NCBI RefSeq assembly: GCF_003584685.1
Contig: NZ_AP018549.1
Coordinates: forward strand, 62,001 to 126,000
Source of the DNA: Lactobacillus paragasseri
Lineage (GTDB): Bacteria > Bacillota > Bacilli > Lactobacillales > Lactobacillaceae
DNA length: 64,000 nt
Reading direction: 5' to 3'
Positions within the stretch are counted from its first letter, which is position 1. Every line of letters begins with the position of its first letter. Shown here one piece after another: positions 18,321 through 26,594 of the stretch. The position numbers and the translations under genes were made by a program. The notes under the pieces were generated by a model. The model was not told the origin of the DNA, did no database searches, and was given only the letters and a program-made list of their open reading frames with translations.

Positions 18321-18353
18321 AAACAAAAAAAGACATCGCCACAGCGATGCCTT
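18321..18353 (-). terminator. Terminator of the downstream tRNA-Lys copy
   Basis: 10-bp stem with one G-U pair (18330-18339 with 18344-18353) and a minus-strand U tail from the A run at 18324-18330. Confidence 0.85.
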
Positions 18354-18360
18354 ATAAATA

Positions 18361-18433
18361 TGGGTGGTCAGGGGATCGAACCCTGGACCCACGGATTAAG
18401 AGTCCGTTGCTCTGCCAGCTGAGCTAACCACCC
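18361..18433 (-). tRNA. tRNA-Lys (anticodon CUU), downstream copy
   Basis: A 73-nt cloverleaf read on the minus strand. The acceptor arm GGGTGGT pairs with ACCACCC and is followed by discriminator A. The T-loop GTTCGATC is present and the anticodon loop is CTCTTAA, giving CUU (Lys, AAG codon). CCA is not encoded. It has its own promoter and terminator. Confidence 0.95.
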
Positions 18434-18455
18434 AATTGGATAACCAACAGATACT

Positions 18456-18483
18456 ATTATGCCAAAAAAAAATAAAAATGCAA
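18456..18483 (-). promoter_or_regulatory. Promoter of the downstream tRNA-Lys copy
   Basis: Minus-strand TTGCAT, 16-bp spacer, CATAAT. The spacer is a degraded A/T run compared with the other copy. Confidence 0.6.
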
Positions 18484-18517
18484 GAACTTTTTTGCCTTTT
18501 TTAAATACAAGGAGCCA

Positions 18518-18550
18518 AAAACAAAAAAGACATCGCCACAGCGATGCCTT
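18518..18550 (-). terminator. Terminator of the upstream tRNA-Lys copy
   Basis: Same hairpin as at 18330-18353, displaced by exactly 197 bp (18527-18536 with 18541-18550). Confidence 0.85.
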
Positions 18551-18557
18551 ATAAATA

Positions 18558-18630
18558 TGGGTGGTCAGGGGATCGAACCCTGGACCCACGGATTAAGAGT
18601 CCGTTGCTCTGCCAGCTGAGCTAACCACCC
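18558..18630 (-). tRNA. tRNA-Lys (anticodon CUU), upstream copy
   Basis: Identical in sequence to the copy at 18361-18433 and displaced by 197 bp. It has its own -35/-10 and terminator, so the whole transcription unit was duplicated, not only the tRNA body. Confidence 0.95.
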
Positions 18631-18652
18631 AATTGGATAACCAACAAATAGT

Positions 18653-18681
18653 ATTATGCCAGGAAAAGAACTAAAGTGCAA
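18653..18681 (-). promoter_or_regulatory. Promoter of the upstream tRNA-Lys copy
   Basis: Minus-strand TTGCAC, 17-bp spacer, CATAAT. It is divergent from the walR promoter. Confidence 0.65.
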
Positions 18682-18697
18682 GCTTTTTTTGCATAAG

Positions 18698-18726
18698 TTT
18701 AAAAAAAGTGTGGAAAACAGTATAAT
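18698..18726 (+). promoter_or_regulatory. Promoter of the wal operon
   Basis: TTTAAA (18698-18703), 17-bp spacer, TATAAT (18721-18726). A GAGGAGG ribosome site for walR follows. Confidence 0.65.
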
Positions 18727-18756
18727 ATAGTTATTAATATTGAGGAGGCATCATTT

Positions 18757-19464
18757 ATGCCAAAAAAGATTTTAGTCGTTGACGATGAAAAACCAATTTC
18801 TGACATTATTAAATTTAACTTGACTAAGGAAGGCTTTGATGTCGACACTGCTTATGACGGCGAAGAAGCGGTAAAAAAAGTTGATGAATATGATCCAGAC
18901 TTGATGATTCTAGATTTAATGTTGCCTAAAAAAGATGGCTTAGAAGTTGCACGGGAAGTACGTCAAACTCACGATATGCCAATTATTATGGTAACTGCTA
19001 AAGATACTGAAATTGATAAGGTATTAGGGCTTGAGATGGGGGCAGATGACTATGTTACTAAGCCTTTCTCCAATCGAGAGCTAGTTGCTAGAGTAAAGGC
19101 AAACCTACGTAGACGTGATTTAACCCAAAAAGCTACTGAAGATGATGAAGATAAGAATATTACTATTAGTAATTTAGTAATTATGCCTGAGGCCTATATG
19201 GTCGAAAAAAATGGCGAAAAAATTGAATTAACGCATCGTGAATTTGAATTACTTCATTATTTAGCTCAGCATATGGGTCAAGTGATGACTAGAGAACATT
19301 TGCTGCAAACCGTTTGGGGCTATGATTACTTCGGGGATGTTAGAACTGTTGACGTAACTGTGAGACGTTTACGTGAAAAAATCGAAGACAATCCGAGTTC
19401 GCCAACAATTTTAGTTACACGGCGTGGAGTAGGATATTACGTTAAAAACCCATCAGATGAATAA
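18757..19464 (+). CDS. walR: Essential response regulator WalR (YycF)
   Basis: 235 residues, OmpR family. The receiver domain has VVDDEKP at the N-terminus and phospho-acceptor Asp53 (LDLMLP), Thr and Lys switch residues in VTAKDTE and TKPFS, and a C-terminal winged helix (about 130-230, ending RRGVGYYVK). It heads walR-walK-yycH-yycI-walJ-htrA, the conserved cell-wall homeostasis locus of low-GC Gram-positives, and controls autolysin and wall-metabolism genes. It is preceded by GAGGAGG. An intrinsic-terminator-like hairpin follows immediately, before walK. Confidence 0.97.
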   Translation: MPKKILVVDDEKPISDIIKFNLTKEGFDVDTAYDGEEAVKKVDEYDPDLMILDLMLPKKDGLEVAREVRQTHDMPIIMVTAKDTEIDKVLGLEMGADDYVTKPFSNRELVARVKANLRRRDLTQKATEDDEDKNITISNLVIMPEAYMVEKNGEKIELTHREFELLHYLAQHMGQVMTREHLLQTVWGYDYFGDVRTVDVTVRRLREKIEDNPSSPTILVTRRGVGYYVKNPSDE

Positions 19465-19472
19465 GGATCAAA

Positions 19473-19497
19473 GTCACTAGTAATAGTGGCTTTTTTT
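19473..19497 (+). terminator. Terminator-like hairpin between walR and walK
   Basis: 7-bp stem with one G-U pair (19473-19479 with 19484-19490), GTAA loop, then seven T residues (19491-19497). It begins 9 bp after the walR stop and ends 14 bp before the walK ATG, within one operon. It may partially terminate transcription and lower kinase relative to regulator. Confidence 0.65.
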
Positions 19498-19510
19498 GCA
19501 ATTAGGACAA

Positions 19511-21361
19511 ATGAAGAAAATAAAAAGTGTATTAAATTCTATCAATTTTAAAATCGCAGTAATTTTTATGCTGCTCTTATTAGCAACGATTGAAGTGGTT
19601 GGTGCGTCTTTTACAAGGCAACTCGAACAAAATTCAATTCAAAATTTTGAATCATCAATTCAAGTTCCCAATATTATTACTAACCAAATTTCTAGTCAAT
19701 TAAGTAGGGCTAATTCTAAAAAGGCTAATCAACAGTTAAGCCAGATTATTTCAAACTATAATTTAGGCGATATTAGCCAGTTAATGGTAGTTGACAATAA
19801 GGGAGTAATTAGAGCTGTTTCAAATGTGAATGATCAAAACCGGATTGGACAGCGAACTAGTAATGTAGATATCAAGAGCGTACTCTCAAATGGCAAGCAA
19901 GTTTCAAAAGTTATTAATGACAACGGAAATTATATGGTGCAAATTTCACCTTTGACTTCTGCTAATGGAACTAATACTCCTGTAGGAGCAATTTATGTCC
20001 GCGCTAGTTTACAAGGTGTCTTTAATAACTTAAGACAGGTATCAATTTACTTTCTGATTGCTTCACTGATTGCAGCTGTTTTGGGAGCAATTGTAGCCTT
20101 AGTCATTTCCCGGGCAATAACTAGACCTATTGAGGAGATGCGTAAACAAGCATTAAGAGTTGCAAATGGAGATTATTCTGGACATGTTCGAGTTTATGCG
20201 CAAGATGAATTAGGTCAACTAGCTGAGGCCTTCAATACTTTATCAGTAAGAATTGAAAGAACTCAAGAAATTTCAGATAGTGAGCGAAGACGGCTAGATA
20301 ATGTCTTAACACACATGACAGATGGCGTTATTGCAACAGACAGACATGGAAATATCACGATTATTAATGAAACGGCACTTGATTTTTTAGGAAAAACTGA
20401 AAAAGACGTTATTGGAAAGCCAATTACTAATTTACTTGGACTAAAAGATGTCACTATCCAAGATTTATTAAGTACTCAGCAAGAATTAGTTGTTCGAGTT
20501 AATGATAATACGCGCGATGAAATGATTTTGCATGCTAACTTTTCTCTGATCCAGCGTGTAACAGGATTTGTTTCTGGCTTAGTTTGCGTGCTTCATGATA
20601 TTACCCAACAACAAAAAAATGAACGTGAGCAGCAACAATTCGTTTCAAATGTTTCACATGAGCTTAGAACACCGTTAACAAGCTTAAGGGCATATGTTGA
20701 AGCATTGAATGATGGAGCATGGAAAGATCCAAATATTGCACCGCAATTTCTCCATGTTATTCAAGATGAAACTGAGCGAATGATTCGAATGATCAATGAT
20801 TTGCTTAGCTTATCAAGAATGGATCGAGGAGTAGCAAGGATGGATTTAGAATGGGTTAACTTAAATGACTTTGTTAACCACGTTTTAAATCGGTTTGATA
20901 TGATGCTCAAGTCTGATTCTGATAAGATGCACAAAAAGAAATATACGATTAAGCGTGAATTTCCTCATCAAGCCTTATGGGTTGAGATTGATACGGACAA
21001 GATGATGCAAGTAATTGACAACATTATGAACAATGCTATCAAGTATTCACCTGACGGTGGCGTTATCACAGTTCGCTTATTGCAGGCTCAAAAGCACGTT
21101 ATCTTAAGTATTTCTGATCAAGGATTAGGAATTCCAAGAAAAGATTTAAACAAAATCTTTGATAGATTTTATCGTGTTGATAAGGCACGTTCTCGTAAAC
21201 AAGGTGGAACTGGTCTAGGACTGGCTATTTCTAAAGAAATAGTAGAAGCACACCATGGTCGAATTTGGGCAGATAGTGCTGAAGGAGCTGGCTCAACTTT
21301 CTACATTTCTTTGCCATATGAAGCAATTAGCGAGGAGGGAGAAAACTGGGATGAGGTTTAA
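19511..21361 (+). CDS. walK: Sensor histidine kinase WalK (YycG)
   Basis: 616 residues. Transmembrane helix 1 is at about 10-31, an extracellular sensor region spans about 32-175, and helix 2 lies at about 177-203. HAMP (about 200-255), PAS (about 260-365), HisKA with phospho-acceptor His383 (VSHELRTPL), and HATPase with NNAIKYSP, DQGLGIP and GGTGLGLAIS follow. Start is ATG 19511, since the upstream in-frame TTG (19496) lies in the T run of the hairpin. The ribosome site (AGGA) is weak compared with walR, which also suggests low kinase expression. It senses wall or lipid II status and phosphorylates WalR. Confidence 0.96.
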   Translation: MKKIKSVLNSINFKIAVIFMLLLLATIEVVGASFTRQLEQNSIQNFESSIQVPNIITNQISSQLSRANSKKANQQLSQIISNYNLGDISQLMVVDNKGVIRAVSNVNDQNRIGQRTSNVDIKSVLSNGKQVSKVINDNGNYMVQISPLTSANGTNTPVGAIYVRASLQGVFNNLRQVSIYFLIASLIAAVLGAIVALVISRAITRPIEEMRKQALRVANGDYSGHVRVYAQDELGQLAEAFNTLSVRIERTQEISDSERRRLDNVLTHMTDGVIATDRHGNITIINETALDFLGKTEKDVIGKPITNLLGLKDVTIQDLLSTQQELVVRVNDNTRDEMILHANFSLIQRVTGFVSGLVCVLHDITQQQKNEREQQQFVSNVSHELRTPLTSLRAYVEALNDGAWKDPNIAPQFLHVIQDETERMIRMINDLLSLSRMDRGVARMDLEWVNLNDFVNHVLNRFDMMLKSDSDKMHKKKYTIKREFPHQALWVEIDTDKMMQVIDNIMNNAIKYSPDGGVITVRLLQAQKHVILSISDQGLGIPRKDLNKIFDRFYRVDKARSRKQGGTGLGLAISKEIVEAHHGRIWADSAEGAGSTFYISLPYEAISEEGENWDEV

Positions 21362-22679
21362 AGATAAGTTTTCTAGAATTACATTACGAATTAGTTTAAT
21401 TGTAATGGTTGTCTTATCAATTATCTTATCAGCTATTATTTGGGGTTCTGATGCACGATTTTCAAGAATTGAAGAGACGTCTAATCAAACTCAAACTAAA
21501 GATTTGGGTCAACGTTCTTTAAGAGATATTTATTTGCCTACTCAAACTTTTTATTTTAAAGATAAGCAAATGTATCAGGTTTACGATACTAAAAATAATC
21601 TTCCGCTAGAGTTTTCAAAATTAACTCAATCAGTTAAGCCATTATTGCCAATTAGAGTTTGGTCTAGTCAAAGTAAATATGAAAAGTTATTAAAAAATCC
21701 TAACTATGTTCAGTTGACATATCCAGATCAGATAACTATCTCCTTATTCTTAACTAATGTAAGAAAGGCTGATAGTCGGGAATTTAATCGCTTTTTTGTA
21801 CCCGCTCGATCCAGTAAGTATATCTATTTAGGTAATGACGAAAACTATACTATTTATCGAGTTCGTCTAAGTGATGTATCATTTGACAATTTGGTAGAAC
21901 ATATTCAAAGTGCTAAAACACAGATGCCAGTTACACTTCAAAAAGTTCATGATGATTACTTGCCCTTCTATGACAAGAATTTAAGTTTACCAACGTATAG
22001 CTATTTAACTAAGGAAGAGTCAGATTCATACTTTGTGTATCGCTTGCTAGGCTCTAATAATCCTACCCAGCATAGTTCTGGAGAAAGCATTACATATTCT
22101 AATGGAGTATATGAGCGGTTGATTGCCGCAAAGCATACTCATAATTATGAATATATTGATTATCAACAAGATCAGGTTCCCAAGACTATTAGTCGAAAAT
22201 TAAATGATAGTTTATATTTTGTTCGTAAAATTGGATTATCCGAGCCAGATTTAAGGTTCTTTGATGCTGATAATAATACAGTTATTTATCAAAATTATGT
22301 TGAAGAATATCCGATCTTTTTGCCAGGAAAATATAAGATGCGGGCGCAAGTTAAGTTTGCTTCTAATGGAATGACAATTAACTTTAATAGCTTAGACTTG
22401 CAGATTCCAATTCCAACTAGTGGAGAAAAGAAGACGCTTATTCCGACTAATGAAGCGATGGATGAATTATATCAAAAGGGATACCACCAAAAAGATATTG
22501 AGCGCATTGTTATTGGTTATACGGCTAAATCTGATAATAGTAAAAATAAAAAATTAGTAGATCTAGAACCAACTTATTATGTAAAAATTAATAAGCAGTG
22601 GAAGACTCTAGATGAATGGCTGAATATTAATAATCAAGTTGTGAATTCTGGAAAGGAGGGGCTAGTAGATGGACTTTAA
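21351..22679 (+). CDS. yycH: WalK regulatory protein YycH
   Basis: 442 residues. One N-terminal membrane helix (about 12-30, ISLIVMVVLSIILSAIIWG) and a large extracytoplasmic region. The ATG at 21351 overlaps the end of walK by 11 bp and follows GAGGAGGGA, so it is chosen over longer in-frame possibilities inside walK. In Bacillus, YycH and YycI form a membrane complex that modulates WalK. Identification relies on operon position and overall form plus the YycH-like architecture. Confidence 0.92.
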   Translation: MRFKDKFSRITLRISLIVMVVLSIILSAIIWGSDARFSRIEETSNQTQTKDLGQRSLRDIYLPTQTFYFKDKQMYQVYDTKNNLPLEFSKLTQSVKPLLPIRVWSSQSKYEKLLKNPNYVQLTYPDQITISLFLTNVRKADSREFNRFFVPARSSKYIYLGNDENYTIYRVRLSDVSFDNLVEHIQSAKTQMPVTLQKVHDDYLPFYDKNLSLPTYSYLTKEESDSYFVYRLLGSNNPTQHSSGESITYSNGVYERLIAAKHTHNYEYIDYQQDQVPKTISRKLNDSLYFVRKIGLSEPDLRFFDADNNTVIYQNYVEEYPIFLPGKYKMRAQVKFASNGMTINFNSLDLQIPIPTSGEKKTLIPTNEAMDELYQKGYHQKDIERIVIGYTAKSDNSKNKKLVDLEPTYYVKINKQWKTLDEWLNINNQVVNSGKEGLVDGL

Positions 22680-23490
22680 GAGAATTGAATGGATTTTTTT
22701 AGTCGTATTTATTGGAATCAATATCTTTTTGGGTATTGAACTTTGGCAAACGCCGACGCTTTTGTCTGCTGGCTCTACTCCGGCTCAAACTGATATTAAA
22801 AGTGAAACAAGCGCAGATCAGATTACTATCCCTAAAGTTAATGATAAGCAAGAGGATGGGTATTATTTAGCTGCCAAAGTGGACAATTCTTGGACAAAAA
22901 AAGCAGCAGCACAGGTAAATCAACAAGTAGAAACTAATGCAAGTGAAAATAGTATTTCAGTTAATTTGAGCAAACCAATTGCTCTATCGAAAGATTCCAA
23001 AAAAGCCCTGAAAGAAATTATTCACTTTAAAAACAATAGTCAAAACGTGTATGAGGGTAAAGATTATGTCTATCTTTCAGAACTATCTGAAGGGGATGAT
23101 TATGTCTTTAATCAGAAAACAAAGTATGGAGAAGTTTTTGCTGCAACTGCACGATTGCACATTATTGTTAAAAATAATCAAATTGTATCTTATTCGCAAC
23201 GCTATGTTAGCAATTTGAACCCGGTACGCGAAAGACAAAATACAATTAGTTCAAAAGCTGCTGTAAATTCCTTATATACTTATAGTGAATTACCAAATAA
23301 TTCCAAGATTATCTGGTTAAAGCAAGTTTATACCAAGTTGATCACTGTTCGAGAAAGCGAAATTTATATTCCTACTTGGGTGGCAGCGATTGAAAATAAT
23401 AATTCGCATACGATGACCCTTAAACGCGTAAATGCATTTACAGGGACAATTATCCAAAATAATATTGCTGCTGATGATTCAAAGGAGTAG
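22669..23490 (+). CDS. yycI: WalK regulatory protein YycI
   Basis: 273 residues with one N-terminal membrane helix (IEWIFLVVFIGINIFLGIEL) and an extracytoplasmic YycH/YycI-type domain with TWVAAIEN near the end. It starts inside the last codons of yycH (11-bp overlap) and has a GGAGGGG ribosome site, so translation is probably coupled. Partner of YycH in controlling WalK. Confidence 0.93.
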   Translation: MDFKRIEWIFLVVFIGINIFLGIELWQTPTLLSAGSTPAQTDIKSETSADQITIPKVNDKQEDGYYLAAKVDNSWTKKAAAQVNQQVETNASENSISVNLSKPIALSKDSKKALKEIIHFKNNSQNVYEGKDYVYLSELSEGDDYVFNQKTKYGEVFAATARLHIIVKNNQIVSYSQRYVSNLNPVRERQNTISSKAAVNSLYTYSELPNNSKIIWLKQVYTKLITVRESEIYIPTWVAAIENNNSHTMTLKRVNAFTGTIIQNNIAADDSKE

Positions 23491-23496
23491 AGAAAT

Positions 23497-24294
23497 TTGA
23501 AAGTATCGGTTTTATCAAGTGGTTCAGCAGGTAATTCTACGTTGATTGAGACTCCGCAGCATAAAATCTTAATGGATGCAGGTTTATCTGGAAAAAAGAC
23601 TAAAGATTTACTGGCACAAGTAGGCGTTGATATTAAAGATATTGATATGGTATTTATCAGCCACGATCATACTGACCATTCCGGTGGATTAGGCGTATTA
23701 ATGAGAAGATATCCTAAAATTTCGGCTTATGCGAATTCAGGTACTTGGAATTATTTAATTGAAAGTAATAAGATAGGAAAATTACCTGTTGAACAAATTA
23801 ATACGTTTGAATCTGGTATAACTAAGACTTTTGGTGATTTAGACGTGACGAGTTTTGCGACGAGCCATGATGCAGCGCAGCCACAATATTATGTCTTTAC
23901 AAGTGGTGGTAAAAGATTTGCGTGTTTAACAGATACTGGTTATGTTTCAAGTACTGTTAAAGGTGAAATAAAAGATGCAGATGGTTATTTGATGGAATTT
24001 AACTATGACGATATGATGCTTAGAAATGGTCCGTATTCTTGGTCATTAAAGCAACGAATTATGTCTGATGTTGGACACCTTTCAAATGATCAAGCAGCAG
24101 ACACCTTACTTGATGTGGTTTCTCCAAAAACTAAACATATATTTTTAGCGCATCGCAGCCAACATAATAATACCCAGTATTTGGCGCATGAGACGGCTGA
24201 AGACTTATTAGTAGCTGGGGATGCAAATTTACCAGCTGATGTTAAGATTATTGATACTAATCCAATGCAAGCTGGCTCTTTAACGAAAATATAA
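23497..24294 (+). CDS. walJ: MBL-fold hydrolase WalJ (YycJ)
   Basis: 265 residues, metallo-beta-lactamase fold. The SSGSAGNSTLIE start and the HDHTDHSGG motif (about residues 53-61) provide metal ligands; further His residues are in ATSHDA, DVGHLSND and LAHRS. TTG start at 23497, with AAAGGAG overlapping the yycI stop. In streptococci and bacilli this protein is linked to coordination of cell division, wall metabolism and DNA replication; biochemically it is a probable nuclease or phosphoesterase. Confidence 0.93.
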   Translation: MKVSVLSSGSAGNSTLIETPQHKILMDAGLSGKKTKDLLAQVGVDIKDIDMVFISHDHTDHSGGLGVLMRRYPKISAYANSGTWNYLIESNKIGKLPVEQINTFESGITKTFGDLDVTSFATSHDAAQPQYYVFTSGGKRFACLTDTGYVSSTVKGEIKDADGYLMEFNYDDMMLRNGPYSWSLKQRIMSDVGHLSNDQAADTLLDVVSPKTKHIFLAHRSQHNNTQYLAHETAEDLLVAGDANLPADVKIIDTNPMQAGSLTKI

Positions 24295-24380
24295 ATTTTT
24301 AGCAAATAATTTGACTTGAATTCATAAAAAATTCAAAATTTGTGATTAGGCTAGAAATGAAGAGAAAAGGAGAAATTTTT

Positions 24381-25601
24381 ATGGCAGAAAATAATACTAA
24401 GCACCCTACTAAACATAACGCTTTAATCAAAACTGGTATTGTTGGAGTGGTTGCCGGACTTCTTGGGGGCGGAGTTGCTTATGCAGGTTTATCTCAAGTT
24501 AATGGACAAAATGCACCACAAACAAGTATCGTTCCAACGACAAAAGTTGAAAAGTCTAGCAGTAAAAATAGTAGTCAGATGACTAATGCCTTTAATACTG
24601 TAAAAAAATCAGTTGTTTCTGTGGTTAACTTAAAGAGACAAAGTTCATCTTCAAGTAGTGATCCGTTTGGTATTTTTGGCTCTGATAGTTCTAGTTCTTC
24701 AAAGAAAAACTCTAAATCTGACTTGGAAACTTATAGTGAAGGCTCAGGTGTTATTTACATGAAGTCTAATGGTAAAGGCTACATTGTAACTAATAACCAC
24801 GTTGTATCTGGAAGTGATGAGATTCAAGTCATCTTAAGCAATGGTAAAAAAGTAACTGCTAAAAAAGTAGGAACTGATTCAGAAACAGACTTAGCTGTTT
24901 TAACCATTGACGGAAAATATGTTACTCAGACTGCGCAATTTGGCTCATCTAAGAATTTAGAGCCAGGTCAGCAAGTTATTGCTGTAGGTTCACCTTTAGG
25001 TAGTGAATATGCTACAAGTGTAACTCAAGGTATTATTTCAGCTAAGAATAGAACTGTTGATGTAACTAATTCTGCAGGCCAGGTTACTAACCAGGCAACA
25101 GTTATCCAGACTGATGCTGCTATTAATCCGGGTAACTCAGGTGGTCCACTTGTGAATATGTCTGGGCAAGTAATTGGGATTAACTCAATGAAATTGTCCT
25201 CTTCTAGTGACGGTACAGCTGTTGAGGGTATGGGATTTGCAATTCCAAGTGATGAAGTTGTTTCTATTATTAATCAATTAGTTAAGAATGGAAAAATTAC
25301 TCGTCCAAAATTAGGTATAAGAATTGTATCAGTTGATGAATTAACAGAGTATGGTCGTAAGAAGCTCGGTTTACCTGATAGCGTTAAATCTGGTGTCTAT
25401 GTAGCTAGCGTTACTAAGAATGGTAGTGCAGATAAAGCAGGAATTAAGTCACATGATGTAATCACCAAGATTGATGGCAAAGCTGTTGATAGTGTTGTTT
25501 CACTACATACTGCTCTTTATACACATAAAGTTGGCGATACAGTAACACTTCAGGTTGTTAGAGACGGTAAGTCACAAGATATCAAGGTTACTTTAAGTTA
25601 A
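24381..25601 (+). CDS. htrA: HtrA/DegP serine protease
   Basis: 406 residues. One N-terminal membrane anchor (about 17-37, TGIVGVVAGLLGGGVAYAG), a Ser-rich linker, and a trypsin-like domain with triad His140 (NNHVV), Asp170 (TDLAV) and Ser253 (NPGNSGGPL). One PDZ domain occupies about 310-405. ATG 24381 with AAAGGAG is used; an in-frame upstream ATT/ATG region at 24342-24359 lacks a ribosome site. It degrades misfolded proteins outside the membrane and is conserved at the end of the wal locus. Confidence 0.96.
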   Translation: MAENNTKHPTKHNALIKTGIVGVVAGLLGGGVAYAGLSQVNGQNAPQTSIVPTTKVEKSSSKNSSQMTNAFNTVKKSVVSVVNLKRQSSSSSSDPFGIFGSDSSSSSKKNSKSDLETYSEGSGVIYMKSNGKGYIVTNNHVVSGSDEIQVILSNGKKVTAKKVGTDSETDLAVLTIDGKYVTQTAQFGSSKNLEPGQQVIAVGSPLGSEYATSVTQGIISAKNRTVDVTNSAGQVTNQATVIQTDAAINPGNSGGPLVNMSGQVIGINSMKLSSSSDGTAVEGMGFAIPSDEVVSIINQLVKNGKITRPKLGIRIVSVDELTEYGRKKLGLPDSVKSGVYVASVTKNGSADKAGIKSHDVITKIDGKAVDSVVSLHTALYTHKVGDTVTLQVVRDGKSQDIKVTLS

Positions 25602-25624
25602 GTGAATATTATTAAATAGAGATA

Positions 25625-25672
25625 AAAAAGCTATGATTATGCGTTTTGTAAGCGGTAATCATAGCTTTTTCT
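25625..25672 (+). terminator. Intrinsic terminator after htrA
   Basis: 15-bp perfect stem (25625-25639 with 25656-25670), followed by T-rich sequence. It separates the wal locus from the DnaA-box region. Confidence 0.88.
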
Positions 25673-25732
25673 TAATATTTAAAGTGTGAAACGTAATAAA
25701 GTTCGACTTTTAATGCTGTCAAGAACTGAAAG

Positions 25733-26032
25733 TTATCCATAAGATTGTGGGAAAATGTGGAAAACTCTGTGGATTGTGCATAACTCGGTTAAAATAAAAA
25801 TAAATTGTGTGGAAAACCTGTGAATTGTGTGTAAATAAAATTTTAAATTTATCTGTTCTGAACGGCTGTTCAAGTTGACTATGTAAGGAATAGACTAAAA
25901 AGTTTGGAAAAATAGTAGTGTTTATAAAAATGTGGAATAAATTCAGTAAAAAAGTTATCCACTTTTTTATAAACCACAATTTATTGATAATCAATTAGTC
26001 TGACCACTAAATATAGTTTTTAATAATCCACA
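25733..26032. repeat. Cluster of DnaA-box-like 9-mers
   Basis: In 300 bp there is one exact TTATNCACA box on the minus strand (TGTGCATAA, 25775-25783). Single-mismatch relatives are TTATCCATA (25733-25741), TGTGGAAAA (25756-25764 and 25808-25816), TTATCCACT (25955-25963) and TAATCCACA (26024-26032). More diverged copies lie at 25746, 25768, 25819, 25828 and 25970. Boxes occur in both orientations around an AT-rich segment. The 513-bp gap 25602-26114 holds no convincing gene. It may bind DnaA; being away from dnaA it would be a titration or regulatory site rather than oriC (inference). Confidence 0.65.
25859..25872. promoter_or_regulatory. LexA-like palindrome inside the DnaA-box cluster
   Basis: TGAACGGCTGTTCA contains GAAC-N4-GTTC, the core of the Gram-positive SOS box (Bacillus type CGAACRNRYGTTCG). 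A TTGACT hexamer begins 3 bp after it, but no matching -10 is seen. Confidence 0.4.
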
Positions 26033-26114
26033 GTTAGGGGAAAACTGATGTGGACGCTATGTCAATTAGGGGATAAAATTAAAAACTAGATGCGTGAAAG
26101 GTTAGATAGTTATA

Positions 26115-26594
26115 ATGAATATCAAAATTGTTTGTGTAGGTAAACTAAAAGAAAAGTATTTTAAAGATGGAATTGCTGAATACGTCAAAAGAATGGGTCG
26201 TTTTGCGAAGATCAAAATAGTTCAAGTACCCGACGAAAAAGCCCCCGAAAAACTAAGTCCTGCTGAAATGGAACAGGTCAAAGAAATCGAGGGGAAAAGA
26301 ATTCTAGATAAAATAAAAGATAAAGAATATGTGTATGTGACGGCAATTAAGGGCAAAGAAAGAACTAGCGAAGACTTTGCCAAGGAGCTAGCTGACTTGA
26401 CTACCTATGGACATTCAGATATTACCTTTGTGATTGGGGGAAGTTTAGGAACAAGCGATGCAGTAAATAAACGAGCTGATGATTTAATTAGTTTTGGTAA
26501 ATTTACAATGCCGCACCAATTAATGCGCTTAGTTTTAGTTGAACAAATTTACCGTGCGTTTATGATTAATAGCGGAAGCCCTTATCATAAATAA
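26115..26594 (+). CDS. rlmH: 23S rRNA (pseudouridine1915-N3)-methyltransferase RlmH
   Basis: 159 residues, the standard length. SPOUT-class trefoil-knot signatures are [11 protein letters not shown] and the C-terminal block [12 protein letters not shown]...SPYHK. It methylates pseudouridine 1915 in helix 69 of assembled ribosomes. The gene follows the DnaA-box region and abuts the convergent ykoC-like gene with no spacer and no clear terminator. In staphylococci its 3' end is the SCC integration site; nothing is inserted here. Confidence 0.96.
   Translation: MNIKIVCVGKLKEKYFKDGIAEYVKRMGRFAKIKIVQVPDEKAPEKLSPAEMEQVKEIEGKRILDKIKDKEYVYVTAIKGKERTSEDFAKELADLTTYGHSDITFVIGGSLGTSDAVNKRADDLISFGKFTMPHQLMRLVLVEQIYRAFMINSGSPYHK

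Noticed and set aside
18368-18589. Minus-strand 73-aa frame across the tRNA region
   Set aside because: It covers the tRNA-Lys genes and their terminator, so it is not a protein gene.
25719-25994. Minus-strand 91-aa frame in the htrA-rlmH gap
   Set aside because: Composition is dominated by DnaA-box repeats and T-rich DNA, with no ribosome site or known domain.
25602-26114. The DnaA-box region as the chromosomal origin (oriC)
   Set aside because: There is no dnaA, dnaN or gidA-type origin gene in the window and no typical DnaA-trio/unwinding layout could be set; a secondary cluster is more likely.
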